64,000 nucleotides of DNA from Cervus elaphus (GCF_910594005.1 NC_057815.1:81763552-81827551), one strand, 5' to 3'. Shown: positions 31,163-43,918, counted from the stretch's first letter. The notes: a model not told the origin generated them from the letters alone. Translations and numbers: made by a program.

Positions 31163-32247
31163 GAAGACTCATTGCTTTATTGACTATGCCAAAGCCTTTG
31201 ACTGTGTGGATCACGATAAACTGTGGAAAATTCTGAAAGAGATGGGAATACATCTGACCTGTCTCTTGAGAAACCTGTATGCAGATCAGGAAGCAACAGT
31301 TAGAACTGGACATGGAACAACAGACTGGTTCCAAATAGGAAAAGGAGTACATCAAGGCTGTATATTGTCACCCTGCTTTTTTAACTTATATGCAGAGTAC
31401 ATCATAAGAAATGCTGGGCTGGAAGAAGCACAAGCTGGATCATGATTGTTGGGAGAAATATCAATAACCTCAGATATGCAGATGACACCACCCTTATGGC
31501 AGAAAGTGAAGAGGAACTAAAAAAGCCTCTTGATGAAAATGAAAGAGGAGAGTGAAAAAGTTGGCTTAAAGCTCAACATTCAGAAGACTAAGATCATGGC
31601 ATCTGGTCCCATCACTTCACGGCAAATAGATGGGGAAACAGTGGAAACAGTGTCAGACTTTATTGTTTTTGGGCTCCAAAATCACTGCAGTTGGTGATTG
31701 CAGCCATGAAATTAAAAGATGCTTACTCCTTGGAAGGAAAGTTATGACCAACGTAGACAGCATATTTAAAAGCAGAGATATTACTTTGCCAAAAGTTCTG
31801 TCTAGTCAAGGCTATGGTTTATCCAGTAGTCATGTATGGATGTGAGAGTTGGATGGTGAAGAAAGCTGAGTGCTGAAGAATTGATGCTTTTGAACTGTGG
31901 TGTTGGAGAAGACTCTTGAGAGTCCCTTGGACTGCAAGGAGATGCAACCAGTCCATCCTAAAGGAGATCAGTCCTGGGTGTTCATTGGAAAGACTCTTGC
32001 TGAAGCTGAAACTCCAATACTTTGGCCACCTCATGTGAAGAGCTGACTCATTGGAAAAGACCCTGATGCTGGGAAGAATTGGGGGCAGGAGGAGATGGGG
32101 ACAACAGAAGATGAGATGGCTGAATGGCATCACTGTCTCAATGGATATGGGTTTGGGTAGACTCCGGGAGTTGGTGATGGACAAGGAGGCCTGGCGTGCT
32201 GCGATTCATGGAGTTGCAAAGAGGCGGACACGACTGAGCAACTGAAC
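31163..32247 (+). mobile_element. BovB LINE, 5'-truncated in RT (second of a head-to-tail pair)
   Basis: Starts slightly further upstream in RT (DYAKAFDCVDHDKLW, the first catalytic Asp motif), passes GKGVHQGCILSP, then loses frame after EEAQAG. YADD is readable in another frame. The 3' end reads CGACTGAGCAACTGAACTG (32229-32247). Several indels; not functional. Confidence 0.93.
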
Positions 32248-35177
32248 TGGGGAAGACTCATAGGTCTCAGCCTACAGTTGTACTCTTCCCTGTGATTTAT
32301 ACCACAAAGAGATGCAAAGCAAAATCAGCAAAGGGACAACATACAGAGACAGAACTCCAGAAAAAACCCAAGTCTAAGTTTCCAAGGGTCTTCTCCTGTA
32401 GAGTCAAGCAGATGTGCTTAATTTCCCCAGTATAAAATTGTGGCAAACATTGTGAAATATCATCTAACAGGGAAGCTCATTAGAGATCTGGAATCTGAAG
32501 CTCTTATGAGGGCTTGTCACAGAAGCACTCTCAGCCTAATACGTAACAAAATCCAGATTTCCAGAAGAAAAGCAGGTGTTTAACGTAAAGCACATTGTTT
32601 GCCCAGTCTAGGCACAGTGAGATGCTGCTCTTACTATTTAGGGATTTTTTTTTTTACCAATATAGGGAGCTGTTTACTGTTCCTGATGCTAGTTGTTATT
32701 CAAGAATTAACCTTGAAAATAAGCCTTTCTAAGTGTAGAAATCTCAACCTACTATGTTAACTCTTTTCTGCACTGACATGTAGACAATTTTACTAGATCT
32801 TTGAAAACAGATGATGTTATATAATTTTTGTTACAGATGGAAGTTTTCTAATCTATAGTGAAAAGTGAATATAATTTGTAATGCCATTTTTACAATAGTC
32901 ATGTGAGTGTTAATCTCAGGTTCTAGGGTGACAACATGGATGATAGTAAATCATATTTTTCTCAGGCAGTGATAGAGGCACTTAAACATTGGTGTGGTGT
33001 GTCTTCTTTTTCTCTCCTACTGACTTTTCTTTGACCATCAGTATATCTGAAAATCTTCCCTGAAAACACCATCCTTCATTGTTTGCTCTCTTTTCTGATT
33101 GCTTTTGTGTTGTTGAATATGAAAATGATTTTTTAAAATGGTGGCATCTTACTATGAAGACATCAGTTTTGCAATTTTATCTTCAGTTTAAAGTCCATTG
33201 TGTGTTTCTTAGGTTTGTGTGTATTATATATGTACTTTCTTAATTTTTCTCCCTAATATGTAAATTTTTTATTAATTCAGTCATCTTCTATAATTTTGTC
33301 ATTCTACCTCTATGCTTGGATACTTAAGGGATCTTCAATTTTTTTCCCTTGAAGAATATGCCATAGACATATAAAGTCCAACAGTTTAGATATTATGATA
33401 TGACCAGAAATTTCCTAAATCATCTTTTAGAACAGTTGAGGAACAGCTAAAGTTCTAATAATCAGCTTCTAACAGACCTCCACTCCAAACTGCCTGAACA
33501 TTTATCCCTCATACTTTCAACATTCAAGATGCTAAGTATGGGCATCCTTTGCCCTTGCATTTTTAACTTCAAATGCAGTCATACAACTCTATCCCTGTTA
33601 ACCTCATAAATCCTAAAATAAACTAACTTCTTGTCAAATTCTTTCTAATATTCTTTCTTTCCATAGACCACAATAAAATAAAACAGAATTTAATCTTCTT
33701 TGTCCAATCATCAAAGGTAAAATATAACAGTAATGGAACAGAGGAAGTCTTACTAGCCTTTTTGTTTGTTTGTTTTGCAGTAAGCAACCAAACATACATC
33801 TAACAAAGTTTGTCTCAGAAGATATACTGTGATGTTATGAGCTATGTAAGGCTTTCTATTAGACTAATTTCATCTTGACTCCAAAGTTCTCCACTTCTTA
33901 CCTTTGTGAAAATGAACACATTACTTCACCATCCTTACCCTGTTTTGAGTCCCAGTTTCAACATACAAAAAATGAGAATAAAATGTATACATTATAAAAA
34001 AAATTTATACATAATTGTGAAGATTAAATGAAAGTAAATGCAACTGATTATTCCACATACATGGTAGAAAGGGAAAGGTAATCAAACAACATTAATCTAT
34101 AAAATAATTAATAAGAAAATATATTTTAAAGTATTGGTATTTGATATTCAATTTTACAAAATATTGAAATTATTAAAACATTTTCCCCATGCCAGGTTTG
34201 ACACGTAAGAGATAGCTTATATCTGACTTTGCTATTTAGTATCTTTGTTGAAAGATTTCAAGATTAAACTGACTGCTACAAATCAAATTTGAAATTCCCA
34301 AATTTCTGAGAGTATCAAACCTAACTATTTAGGAGAAAAACAATTGACTGCATACCTCACAAAAGAATATGTTTTAAGATTAGGGATTGAAAAGTACATT
34401 GTAGGGAAGTCCCACTATTTAATAACTTATTATTGCTCATTTTGGAGGCAACAAACCATGTGTTATTACAAAAGTACTTTGATAATTAAACCTAAGATTT
34501 TTATTTTATTTTATTTTATTAGTGTATTGAATTCACTGTAGCTCTAATAGTCAGAGGTTGTTGATACCTAAACTAGAGTTGGGAGGGGAGGGGAGTGCCT
34601 ACCATGCAAAGGCTACTTTGCCAAAATGCAGTGCTTTGAGTTCCATTCAGTTATTTCAGTCTTGCTTAGTTGGCTCCAAACTGATGAATTCATAGCTTGA
34701 TAACTTGGTTGGAGTTTGCTTTAGATGATATTTCTGAATTCTACTGACCACATTCATTCTTTAACCTACTTAGCAGCACGAAATCCAAAATTTCTGTTGG
34801 GAAATAATTATGAGTTTTGATTCTACAAGAGATTTTTTATCTTTACTTCATTTTGAATACATATGTATATGCTTCTTAATTCATGAAGTTCATTCAACTC
34901 CATCACCAAAGTCATCCACAGACTAATAAATAGTAAATTACTTATGTCAGCATAAACACAAACAGTGTTATATTTTTTACCTTTTAATAGAGGTCTAGGA
35001 ATTATATTCAATCAGTTAAACTTTAGAGTAAATATAATAAAATGTTTAAACAGTTAATGGCAATAAATGGCAATGTTATATGGATTAAGAAAGAAGTTAA
35101 AAAATGTTAGTCTTATGAATACAGAACAATGCATTGATCTTGTTAATGATCCTATAAACCAGCAGTAAAGGAAATGA
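32248..35177. other. Unassigned AT-rich DNA
   Basis: About 2.9 kb. The segment 32330-32640 (TCCAAGGGTCTTCTCCTGTA, TTTCCCCAGTATAAAA, CTCTTATGAGGGCTTGTCAC) has a dispersed-repeat or LTR look but no definable ends. A (TTTTA)n run lies at about 34499-34520. No gene recognised. Confidence 0.4.
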
Positions 35178-36082
35178 TTATTTAACTTATATGCAGAGTA
35201 CATCATGTGAAACACTGGGCTGGAAGAAGCACAAACTGGAATCAAGATTGCCGGGAGAAATATCAATAAGCTCATATATGCAGATGACACCACCCTTATG
35301 GCAAAAAGCAAAGAAGAACTAAAGAGCCTCTTGTTGAAAATGAAAGAGGAGAGTTAAAAAGTTGGCTTAAAACTCAACATTCAGAAAACTAAGATCTTGG
35401 CATCCGGTTCCATCACTTCTTGGCAGGTAGATGGGGAAACAATGGAAACAGTGACAGACTTTATTTTTTTGGGCTCCAAAATCACTACATATGGTGATTG
35501 CAGCCATGAAATTAAAAGATGCTTACTCCTTGGTAGAAGAGCTATGACCAAGCTAGACAGCATATTAAAAAGCAGAGACATTACTTTGCCAGCAAAGGTC
35601 CATCTAATCAAAGCTATGGTTTTTCCATTAGTCATGTATGGACGTGAGAATTGGACTATAAAGAAAGCTGAGTGCCGAAGAATTGATGCTTTTGAACTGT
35701 GGCTGTGGAGGACTCTTGAGAGTCCCTTGGACTGCAGGGAGATCCAACCAGTCAATCCAAAAGGAAATCAGTCTTGAATATTTATTGGAAGGACTGATGC
35801 TGAAGCTGAAACCCCAATATTCTGGCCACCTCATGTGAAGAACTGACTCATTAGAAAAGACCCTATGCTGGGCAAGATTGAAGGCAGGAGGAGAAGGGGA
35901 TGAGGATCCATCCCCTTCCTCAACCATCCTCAACCATCTAGAGGATGAGATGGTTGAATGGCATCACAAATTTGATGAACATGAGTTTCAGCAAGATCTG
36001 GGAGTTGCTGATGGACAGGAAATCCTGGAGTGCTGCATGCAGTCTGTGGAGTCGCAAAGAGTCAGACATGACTGAGCGACTG

Positions 36083-36084
<2 letters not shown>
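35178..36084 (+). mobile_element. BovB LINE, 5'-truncated in RT
   Basis: Starts at the FNLYAEYI region and keeps YADDTTLMAK. An open 126-codon piece at 35397-35777 covers the region downstream of RT. The 3' end ACTGAGCGACTGAAA runs straight into an AT microsatellite. A small hairpin-like insert sits at about 35888-35940. Confidence 0.92.

Positions 36085-36125
<41 letters not shown>
36085..36125. repeat. (AT)20 microsatellite at a BovB tail
   Basis: Perfect AT dinucleotide run starting at the last A of the BovB 3' end. It is probably seeded by the element's tail and likely to be polymorphic. Confidence 0.93.
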
Positions 36126-36126
<1 letters not shown>

Positions 36127-36142
36127 CATGCCCAGCATAGAC

Positions 36143-36337
36143 CCAGTGAAAGTGAAAGTGACTCAGTCATTTCCAGCTCTTTGCAACCCCATGGTCTATA
36201 TAGTCCATGGAATTCTCTAGGCCAGAATACTGGAATGGGTAGCCTTTCCCTTCTCCCGGGGATCTTTCCAACCCAGGGACTGAACCCAGGTGTCCTGCAT
36301 TGCAGGCAAATTCTTTACCAGCTATGTCACAAGGCAA
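36143..36337 (-). mobile_element. Bov-tA-type SINE, inverted, with 13-bp target duplication
   Basis: Exact flanks gcccagcatagac at 36130-36142 and 36338-36350. The body is inverted, with its tail (AGTGAAAGTGAAAGTG) at the left. A perfect duplication suggests a comparatively recent insertion. Confidence 0.92.
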
Positions 36338-36515
36338 GCCCAGCATAGACACAAGCAAACCTTAAAGACTAGTAGGCGATAGCCTTTAGTTTTACAGCCC
36401 GATTTCCTCTTTCTGAAAATAAAATGTCTATATAGATGGTATTCAACTAAGGACTTCCCTTCACAAAAGGGAATTACAATATTTTCCAAATAATTATTTA
36501 GCCTGATGGGTTGTT

Positions 36516-36717
36516 GTGTTCAGTTATGTCTGGCTCTTTGCTACCCCATGGCCTGTAATTTACCAGGCTCCTCTGTCCATGGGATTTTATAGACAAGAAT
36601 ACTGGAGTTGGTTGCCATTTCCTCTTCCAGGGGATCTTCCTGACTGAGGGATCAAACCTGTGTTTCCTGAGGCTCCTGCATTGGCAGGATTATTCTTTTC
36701 CCACTGAATCACCCTGG
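36516..36717 (-). mobile_element. Bov-tA-type SINE, inverted, with 11-bp target duplication
   Basis: Flanked by gatgggttgtt (36505-36515 and 36718-36728). Body inverted; head complement TTTTCCCACTGAATCACCCT at the right. Substitutions in the body are numerous, but the target repeats are intact. Confidence 0.9.
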
Positions 36718-36728
36718 GATGGGTTGTT

Positions 36729-38452
36729 ACACTTTTCTTAAACTGACACAGATTTATATTATAAAAATATTCCTCATATACCTTTCATTAACCACTTCAT
36801 AAAACACATAAATTATTTCTTTGATTGACTAAGCTCATGCATTAAACAATCCACACATTAAACCAATGACTGGCCCTATCCTGTCCTGTTGTAAAAAAGA
36901 CATGAAGCCTTTGCTTAGAAAATAGTTTTCAGTCTTGGCTGAACATTTCCTTTCCATTTTCAATGTTTGGCTAATTGGTTTCTTTAGCATGTCTTCTAAT
37001 CGCTCAATTCCCTCTCCTGCATGTGATTCTTTCTGCTTTAGTAAATATTCTAGTAACTGCTTCAAAGAGAATTATGTGGTTGATAACTTTCTTGGGCCCT
37101 GCGTGACAGAAACCTAATTTTTATTAGTTTCTCACGCATGATTTTATGTAAATCTTTTTCTGAAACCATATGGGACACAGCACATATTATAAAAATACAA
37201 CTCTGTGAATTTTCAGATAGAACCACTATACATCTTAAGAAAAGGAGTGTTTTGAGTATCCTATAACCTGCCTCATGCTTTCTTCTGGCTTATAACACTA
37301 ACTAGGGTAATCCATTTTCTCTCATGTAAGATCATATGCTAGATTCTGAAATGTATATACAGGTAATAATAAATAAAATGTCCTGTTGTGTGCTTGAAAT
37401 TTCTTACCCCCTGTGTTTCTTTGATTTCATCTTATGTATTTAATTACATGTATGAACAAAAAACATTCCCCATGTGACTTTAGTCTTTTCTTTCTATCAT
37501 TTTGAGTCTCATATTCATGAGATATATACATATACATGTGTGTTTCTACATATGAGGTGTGAGTGTGGTTAACCTTAATATTGTAAAAATTACTTTAAAT
37601 GCTTTCACTTGTTTCCATTCCTACCTAAGATACTATAATACTGTCCTATAGCTTTGGTCTGAGGAGGAAAAAAAAATGTTGTCACTGATTTAATAGGAAA
37701 GGAAACATACAAAGAAGTTTTAGTTTTGAGTATAATAACTAATATGATGACAATTATCGTTGTAGTAATACAGAGATACCAATAAATAAATGATATATAT
37801 TATTTCTAAGTTCACAAATATCCACAAAGTGTGTATTCCTTTTCCAATTTATAGATAATGAAATAGAGATTTAGAATACAATATAATTTAACTAATATAA
37901 TTTTCTAATATAATTAGAAGTTTGGAATGTCAGAGCCGAAATCTAGGCTTCTTCTTTACATACTGTTTACACTCTTTAGCATTTATGGAAAACCAAAAAA
38001 ATAAGAAATAGTGCCCATCAAGCAACAGAAAGATTTTCCAATTTCCTCCCCTCCATATAATGAATGGATTTAATCTCTTAGGTTCCTTCTTAGTTTTGGC
38101 AGCTTCTCTTTTTCTTTAGAGACAAATCAACTTACACAATTAATATGCTTTTATTTTGCATTAGGTATGAATTGTCAAAATGCAATTTTATTGTTTCTTT
38201 ATATTTTCCTTGATTTTTCATATAATAGCAGGGGTTTATTTGGGTCTAACAACCTTGATTTCTATCAGGAGCCAGCATTGTTTAAATATCCCATTTCTTA
38301 AAGAGAATTGGATAAACTTTTCATTTCTTCTTCTTGCCTAATAAAATGTACTGAGACAAAAGTTTTAATTAGAACTCTGCCTCCAACAGCTATTGGCTTC
38401 TGGAACTTATAAGCCAAATGTATCCTTTAGGAAAACAAGGCATAACTGATAT
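36729..38452. other. Unassigned AT-rich DNA
   Basis: About 1.7 kb. Overlapping open frames of 60-76 codons near 36835-37117 carry no known domain. No repeats recognised. Confidence 0.4.
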
Positions 38453-38999
38453 CAGTTCAGTTCAGTCGCTCAGTCATGTCTGACTCTTTGCAACCCCATG
38501 AATCGCAGCACACCAGTCTTCCCTGTCCATCACCAACTCCCAGAGTTTACTCAAATTCATGTCCATCGAGTCAGTGATTGGTATCAGCCATCTCATCCTC
38601 TGTTGTCCCCTTCTCCTCCTACCCCCAATCCCTCCCAGCATCAGGGTCTTTTCCAATGAGTCAACTCTTCACAGCAGGTGGCCAAAGTATTGGAGTTTCA
38701 GCTTCAGCATCAGTCCTTCCAATGAACACCCAGGACTGATCACCTTTAGGGTGGACTGGTTGGATCTCCTTGCAGTCCAAGGGACTCTCAAGAGTCTCCT
38801 CCAACACCACAGTTCAACAGCATCAATTCTTCAGCACTCAGCAGTCCAACTCTCACATCCATAGATGACTACTAGGAAAACCATAGCCTTGACTAGATGG
38901 ATCTTTGTTGGCAAAGTAGTGTCTCTGCTTTTCAATATGCTATCTAGGTTGGTCATAACTTTCCTTCCAAGGAGTAAGCATCTTTTAATTTCATGGCTG
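38453..38999 (-). mobile_element. BovB LINE 3' part, inverted
   Basis: Complement of the BovB 3' end (CAGTTCAGTTCAGTCGCTCA) through the region just downstream of RT, stopping at TTAATTTCATGGCTG. The 101-codon plus-strand ORF over it is antisense BovB, a frame seen repeatedly over BovB copies here. Confidence 0.92.
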
Positions 39000-40429
39000 A
39001 TATATAGACTAACAATTGGAAATTTAAATCAAGTGTGAAATAGCTTTATTCACAGCCTAGACAGTCACTTGAAAGGTAAATAGTAGTCCATCTGTCTTTT
39101 TTTATCCTAAGTACCCTATTTACTTTCAATAGTCCTAGACAATAAGAAGCTTCAAGCCTGAAGCATACATGTGCCCCTGTTTAACAAGTAGAGTAGGAAT
39201 GAAAGTAAGATTTTCTCCCTTGTATTCTGTTTCACTATTTACCAAATGAATGAATAAGAATATCTGTGTGGAAAATGTATTTTTTTTCTCTTCTCTACCA
39301 TCAGATTTACAATCTACGATCAATTATAGATAATTGACAGGAAAGAGGAGAACTACAAAAATTCCTAGAACATAGCATCCAACTCAGCCCTATATTCACT
39401 GTGAACTGGAACAAATCTACCACAACCATTTCATTGTACAATAGCAATACTCCACACCCTAGAAGAAACAACTGTAATTTGAAATGGAAAGCAAACATAT
39501 GTGTGTGTCAGTATTATCGGATTAAGCAACAATAGGTATCTTGAGTCACATCTTATTTATAGAATATGCCTTGCAGATAAAAAAAAAATTACGAAAGGAG
39601 CTGTATAATCTAAAACCAAGACCTATATAATAATATACAAGTTATAGATTTTGTACTTATAATAAAAACTTTGATGTAAATGGAGAATTCTTCTCTAAAC
39701 CTATAATTTTCTGCTCCAGTGCCCAGGGTCAGATGTGGGAATGAGAGTGTGTAAATGGGGAAAAAAACTTAGGATATAATAAACAATATTAATAAATTAT
39801 GAATAATAATTTTGATAGTGAATGTAATGGTAGTGATGATGAAATGATAATTTAAACTTCTTATATAAGCAGGAACTTTGCCAAGTGTTTTACATGGTTT
39901 AATTTCATGATTAATCATCTTTAAAAAGCTAATCATCTGTAAAAAAAGGAATAATAATAGCACTATAGTTATAGAGTTGTTTGGGACATAGGACATTCCT
40001 ATCTGCAAAATATGTGACAACTTAATTATGATTGTTATTGCTGTTACTTTTATTGTAGTTATGTGCTATACCCTAAGAAATATCAACTGGCGTTCTAATT
40101 TCATTGATTCAACTGAAAGATCTTCATTTGTTTAACTGATGGCTCACAGTGAATAAACTGAAGAATAGAGACATAAATCTTTGTCACTCTGATTACCAAA
40201 GTTCAAGCTCTTCTACTGTACTACCCTATATCCTTTGATACCAGGAAAGGTATAGACACAAGCTGTTGCATATATCAATAGAGTACTTAACATTCATTAC
40301 TTTGTATATATTGCGTTAGCTATAGATCACATTTCTTCCTTGTAAAATGATGGGTTGGACAAAGAAGTGATTTGTTTCCCCTTGGGCCATGGAATACTAC
40401 TTTTCATTTAGTCAAATAACTCCATCATT
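39000..40429. other. Unassigned AT-rich DNA
   Basis: No repeats or ORFs above chance length recognised across 1.4 kb. Confidence 0.4.
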
Positions 40430-40965
40430 GTTGTTCAGAGACCCCATGGACTGCAGTATACCAGGCTTCTCTGTCCTTCACTATCTCCTGGAGTTTTCTC
40501 AGATTCATGTCCACTAAGTCAATGATGCTATCTAACCATCTCGTCCTCTGTCTTCCCCTTTTCCTTTTGCCTTCAATCTTTCCAAGCATCAGGGTCTTTT
40601 CCAGTGAGTTGGCTCTTCCCAACAGGTGGCCAAAGTATTGGAGTTTCAGCTTCAGCATCAGTCCTTCCAAAGAATATTCAGGACTGATTTCCTTTAGGAT
40701 GGACTGGTTGGATCTCCTTGCAGTCCAAGGGACTCTCAAGAGTCTTCTCCAGAACCACAATTCAAAGCCATCAATTCTTCAGTGCTCAGCTTTCTTTATG
40801 GTCCAACTCTCACATCCATATATGACTACTGAAAAAACCATATCTTCGATTATACACACCTTTGTCAGCAAAGTGATGTCTCTGCTTTTTAATGCACAAG
40901 TAGGTTTGTCATAGTTTTCCTTCCAAGGAGCAAATGTCTTTTAATTTCATGGCCACAGTCACTGT
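40430..40965 (-). mobile_element. BovB LINE 3' part, inverted
   Basis: Lacks the final GTTCAGTTCAG units but begins with GTTGTTCAGAGACCCCATGG. Extends to the TTTTAATTTCATGGCCACAG region. More diverged than the 38453 copy. Confidence 0.9.
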
Positions 40966-40998
40966 TGGCAGTACCTCTAATTAATCTGCCAAATTCAT

Positions 40999-41196
40999 TC
41001 AATGTGTACATTTGTAGGCAGCGTAGAGCCACCTCCATAAACTCTCAGCAGTATGTGTGCTTTCATCAAAAATCTTCACTTGATCCATGTACACTGCTTT
41101 GATATATTCTGCAGCAGTGCAGGGAAAGAGGAATACAGCATCTCTAGGAACCACTAAAGCAACTTGTAATAGATGTAGAAATTGGGTGATTTTCAC
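40999..41196 (-). other. Unidentified 65-codon open frame adjoining a BovB
   Basis: The minus-strand frame contains protein-like segments (VVPRDAVFLFPCTAAEYIKA, HTAESLWRWLYAA) and is open a few codons upstream of its first ATG. Composition is richer in G/C and less AT-biased than the surroundings. I do not recognise the family. It could be an exon or processed-pseudogene remnant, or chance. I see no convincing splice acceptor AG or donor GT at its edges, so it is reported as a candidate only. Confidence 0.25.
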
Positions 41197-41959
41197 CCAT
41201 TCAATGTAAAGAAAGGAAAAAATTAAGGAGAATTGTTGCTACTTGGCATTTATTTCTTCTTGAACTGAGAGCAATGAGAAAAGATTCTCACTCAATTTAT
41301 TTTATATAGAACCCAAATTACACTTAAAAAGAAAAGTGCTTCTTTTCTCTGTGGGCAGCTCTTTGATTTTGTTAAGCTGGCACTTGTTCTCCTCTTTGCT
41401 ATTAAGTCAGTCATCAGTTGGTAAACTGGGGCTTATTACATACATATCAAGTGAGAGTAGAAACCCAAAGCCATTAACTATGAACTTGAACATACCAATA
41501 CATCAAGTGAGGCATAGTGAGGCTGGCTAAAGAACACAGGAATCTCATTGTAGTCCTAAATTTGTTTTTCCCCTTGGCCTATTCTGAATAATTTTTATGT
41601 ACTTCAAAACACCCTTGGTATTTTATCCCATTAAGAATACAATATATGTATTATTGTTCCACTTTCAATTTGAGAAAAAGCAAAAGGTAGGTGAAACTCT
41701 AGAGCTCTGCCAAAGAGCCACAGTCAGGTACCAACGTATGCAATAAAGATGTTCCTCATTAAACAGAAACTGGATGGCATGCTTAACTTTTCTGTAAAGT
41801 GAATTTCTGGTCACATAACAAATGCTCAAGCTGTTAAATATAAATGTCAACTTACTGTTTTGATAAACCAAGGGCAAGTTTTGCCACAAAGAGAACTTGA
41901 GTAGGAATGAATGCAAAAAGGAATATAACTTTCATTCATGTTGTTTTATGGCTGAAACC
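41197..41959. other. Unassigned AT-rich DNA
   Basis: Nothing recognised. Confidence 0.4.
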
Positions 41960-42230
41960 AGAGAAGGCAATGGCACCCCACTCCAGTACTCTTGCTTGGA
42001 AAATCCCAGGGACGGAGGAGCCTGGTGGGCTGCAGTCCATGGGGTCGCCAAGAGTTGGGCACAACTGAGCAACTTCACTTTCACTTTTCACTTTCATGCA
42101 TTGGAGAAGGCAATGGCACCCCACTCCAGTGTTCTTGCCTGGAGAATCCCAGGGATGGGAGAGCCTGGTGGGCTGCCATCTATGGGGGTCGCACAGAGTC
42201 GGACAGGACTGAAGTGACTTAGCAGCAGCA
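41960..42230 (+). mobile_element. BOV-A2-type dimeric SINE
   Basis: Two units starting GGCAATGGCACCCCACTCCA at about 41968 and 42109, linked by TTCACTTTCACTTTTCAC. It ends in ACTTAGCAGCAGCA. Well preserved, so a relatively young copy; an A-rich stretch (42271-42301) follows after a short unique gap. Confidence 0.92.
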
Positions 42231-42916
42231 TGGCAGAAACCAACATCATAAAGCAATTTATCTTCCAATTAAAAAAAAAAATTCTTAAAAAAAAAAAAAA
42301 GAAAAGACATGTTCTTCTGGAAGTGGTGAGTGCCAAAATCATCCCTTCATCTCAGACTCTACCTATCTGAAAGCCTTGCCTCCCTCTTTTATGACTATCT
42401 TTCAACATATACCCTTTTTCCTTTTCCAGATGTGTTAATGGATGCTTTTTGACATGTGAGAAAACAAACTATCAAAGTGTGATCTGCATTAGGATTCTGG
42501 CCCATTAGGATTCTCAGAAGCCACCACATACTGCTTTTTTTGTGCAACAAATGTTGTTTAACATTACTCCACCAGGAAGTGTTCTGGGACCCCACACTAT
42601 ATTACTAACATAACAAGTGAAAACAAAGATCGTATTATCGTAGATCTTACAGAGAAATGGATAATAAGTAACAAATCCACATAAAATAAATAAATCATAC
42701 AGCACATTGGTAGGGAAAAACACATATGGAGGAAAGAGAAGGGAAAGTAAAATCAAGATTGTGAATGTGCACACGTGTTTGTGTGTGTATTCTTTGGGAG
42801 ATGGGAGTAGGAAGGTGTAAAGTCAGAAAGTCCTCATTATTAAAGTATCATACTAAATTAAGACCTGAAATATGAGAGAGTTTGCCAGGAAACCATATGG
42901 GAAATACAAATTGTTA
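42231..42916. other. Unassigned DNA with A-rich block
   Basis: A10 and A14 runs (about 42271-42301). A short GT stretch is at 42778-42788. No gene recognised. Confidence 0.4.
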
Positions 42917-43045
42917 AAAGCATCACCGACTCAATGGACATGAGTTGGAGTAAACTCCGGGAGTTGATGATGGACAGGGAGGCCTGACGTGCTGCAGTCC
43001 GTGGGGTTGCAAGGAGTCGGACACAACTGAGTGAACTGAACTGAA
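42917..43045 (+). mobile_element. BovB LINE terminal fragment
   Basis: About 130 bp: AAGCATCACCGACTCAATGG to ACAACTGAGTGAACTGAACT. Only the non-coding 3' terminus is present. Confidence 0.88.
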
Positions 43046-43242
43046 AGTGGAGATCTAACAAAACCAACAAAAAATATCCCAAATAGGACATATTGTATTC
43101 ATGGAATAACAAAATGCCCAGTGTTGTTGGGTGTTCAGCTTCAAGATTTAAAAAGAAATAGGAGTAGAACAGAGTAGACAAGAAAAAGAAAGAAAAAATA
43201 CAACGCAGATCATATGGAGGCAGTCTGGTCATCATGATGGGT
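43046..43242. other. Short spacer
   Basis: No repeat or ORF recognised. Confidence 0.35.
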
Positions 43243-43440
43243 ACTAAGTTGCTTCAGTTATGTCCAACTCTTTGGACTGTCCAACTCTTCAGTCTTGTCC
43301 ATGGGATTCTCCAGGCAAGGATGCTGGGGTGGGTAGCCATTTGCTTCTCCAGAGGATCTTCCTGACCCAGGGATCGAACTTGTGTCTCTTACATTTCCTG
43401 CATTGTCAGGCAAATTCTTTACTACTAGTGCCACCTGGGA
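43243..43440 (-). mobile_element. Bov-tA-type SINE, inverted
   Basis: Tail CTAAGTTGCTTCAGTTATGT to head complement CTACTAGTGCCACCTGGGA. Contains a small internal rearrangement (TTTGGACTGTCCAACTCTTC) that repeats the GTCCAACTCTT motif. Confidence 0.87.
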
Positions 43441-43782
43441 ATAGTGATAATTTTGACTTTAACTTTGAAATGAGGACCTATTGTAGAGTTTTGAGGAGTG
43501 GAATGGCAAGTAATTAAAAGCTCATTCTGGATACTGTCTATGTGAGGGGATAGTAATAGTGAAGACTAGGAAACTATCTAAGAAGTTAATGATAACAGGT
43601 CAATATCAGAATTGATTTTGAAAGAAGAGTCACTAAATATTTCTCTTACATTAGATGAGGGATAAGAGAATGGTGATGATCTCCAAATTTTTGATGGGAG
43701 CAAATAAAAAGTTGAGTTGCCATGAATGAACTAGGAAGGCTACAGGTAGAATAGGTTTTTAACAGGGGGACATTAAGGGTTA
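43441..43782. other. Unassigned spacer
   Basis: No repeat or ORF recognised. Confidence 0.35.
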
Positions 43783-43918
43783 AATTTTATTTATTTATTT
43801 GGCTGTGCTGGTTTTCATTTATGGCATATGGAATCTAGTTCCCTGACTAGGGATCGAACCTGGAGCCCCTGCACTGGAAGTGGGGAGTCTTAGACAGTGG
43901 ACCATCAGGGAGGTCCCA
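43783..43918 (-). mobile_element. CHR-type (cetartiodactyl tRNA-Glu) SINE, inverted
   Basis: TTTATTTATTTATTTGGCTG at the tail side, then TTCCCTGACTAGGGATCGAA, whose complement holds the B-box GGTTCGATCCC. It ends at ATCAGGGAGGTCCC. This family is shared by whales, hippos and ruminants and is older than Bov-tA. Confidence 0.88.
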
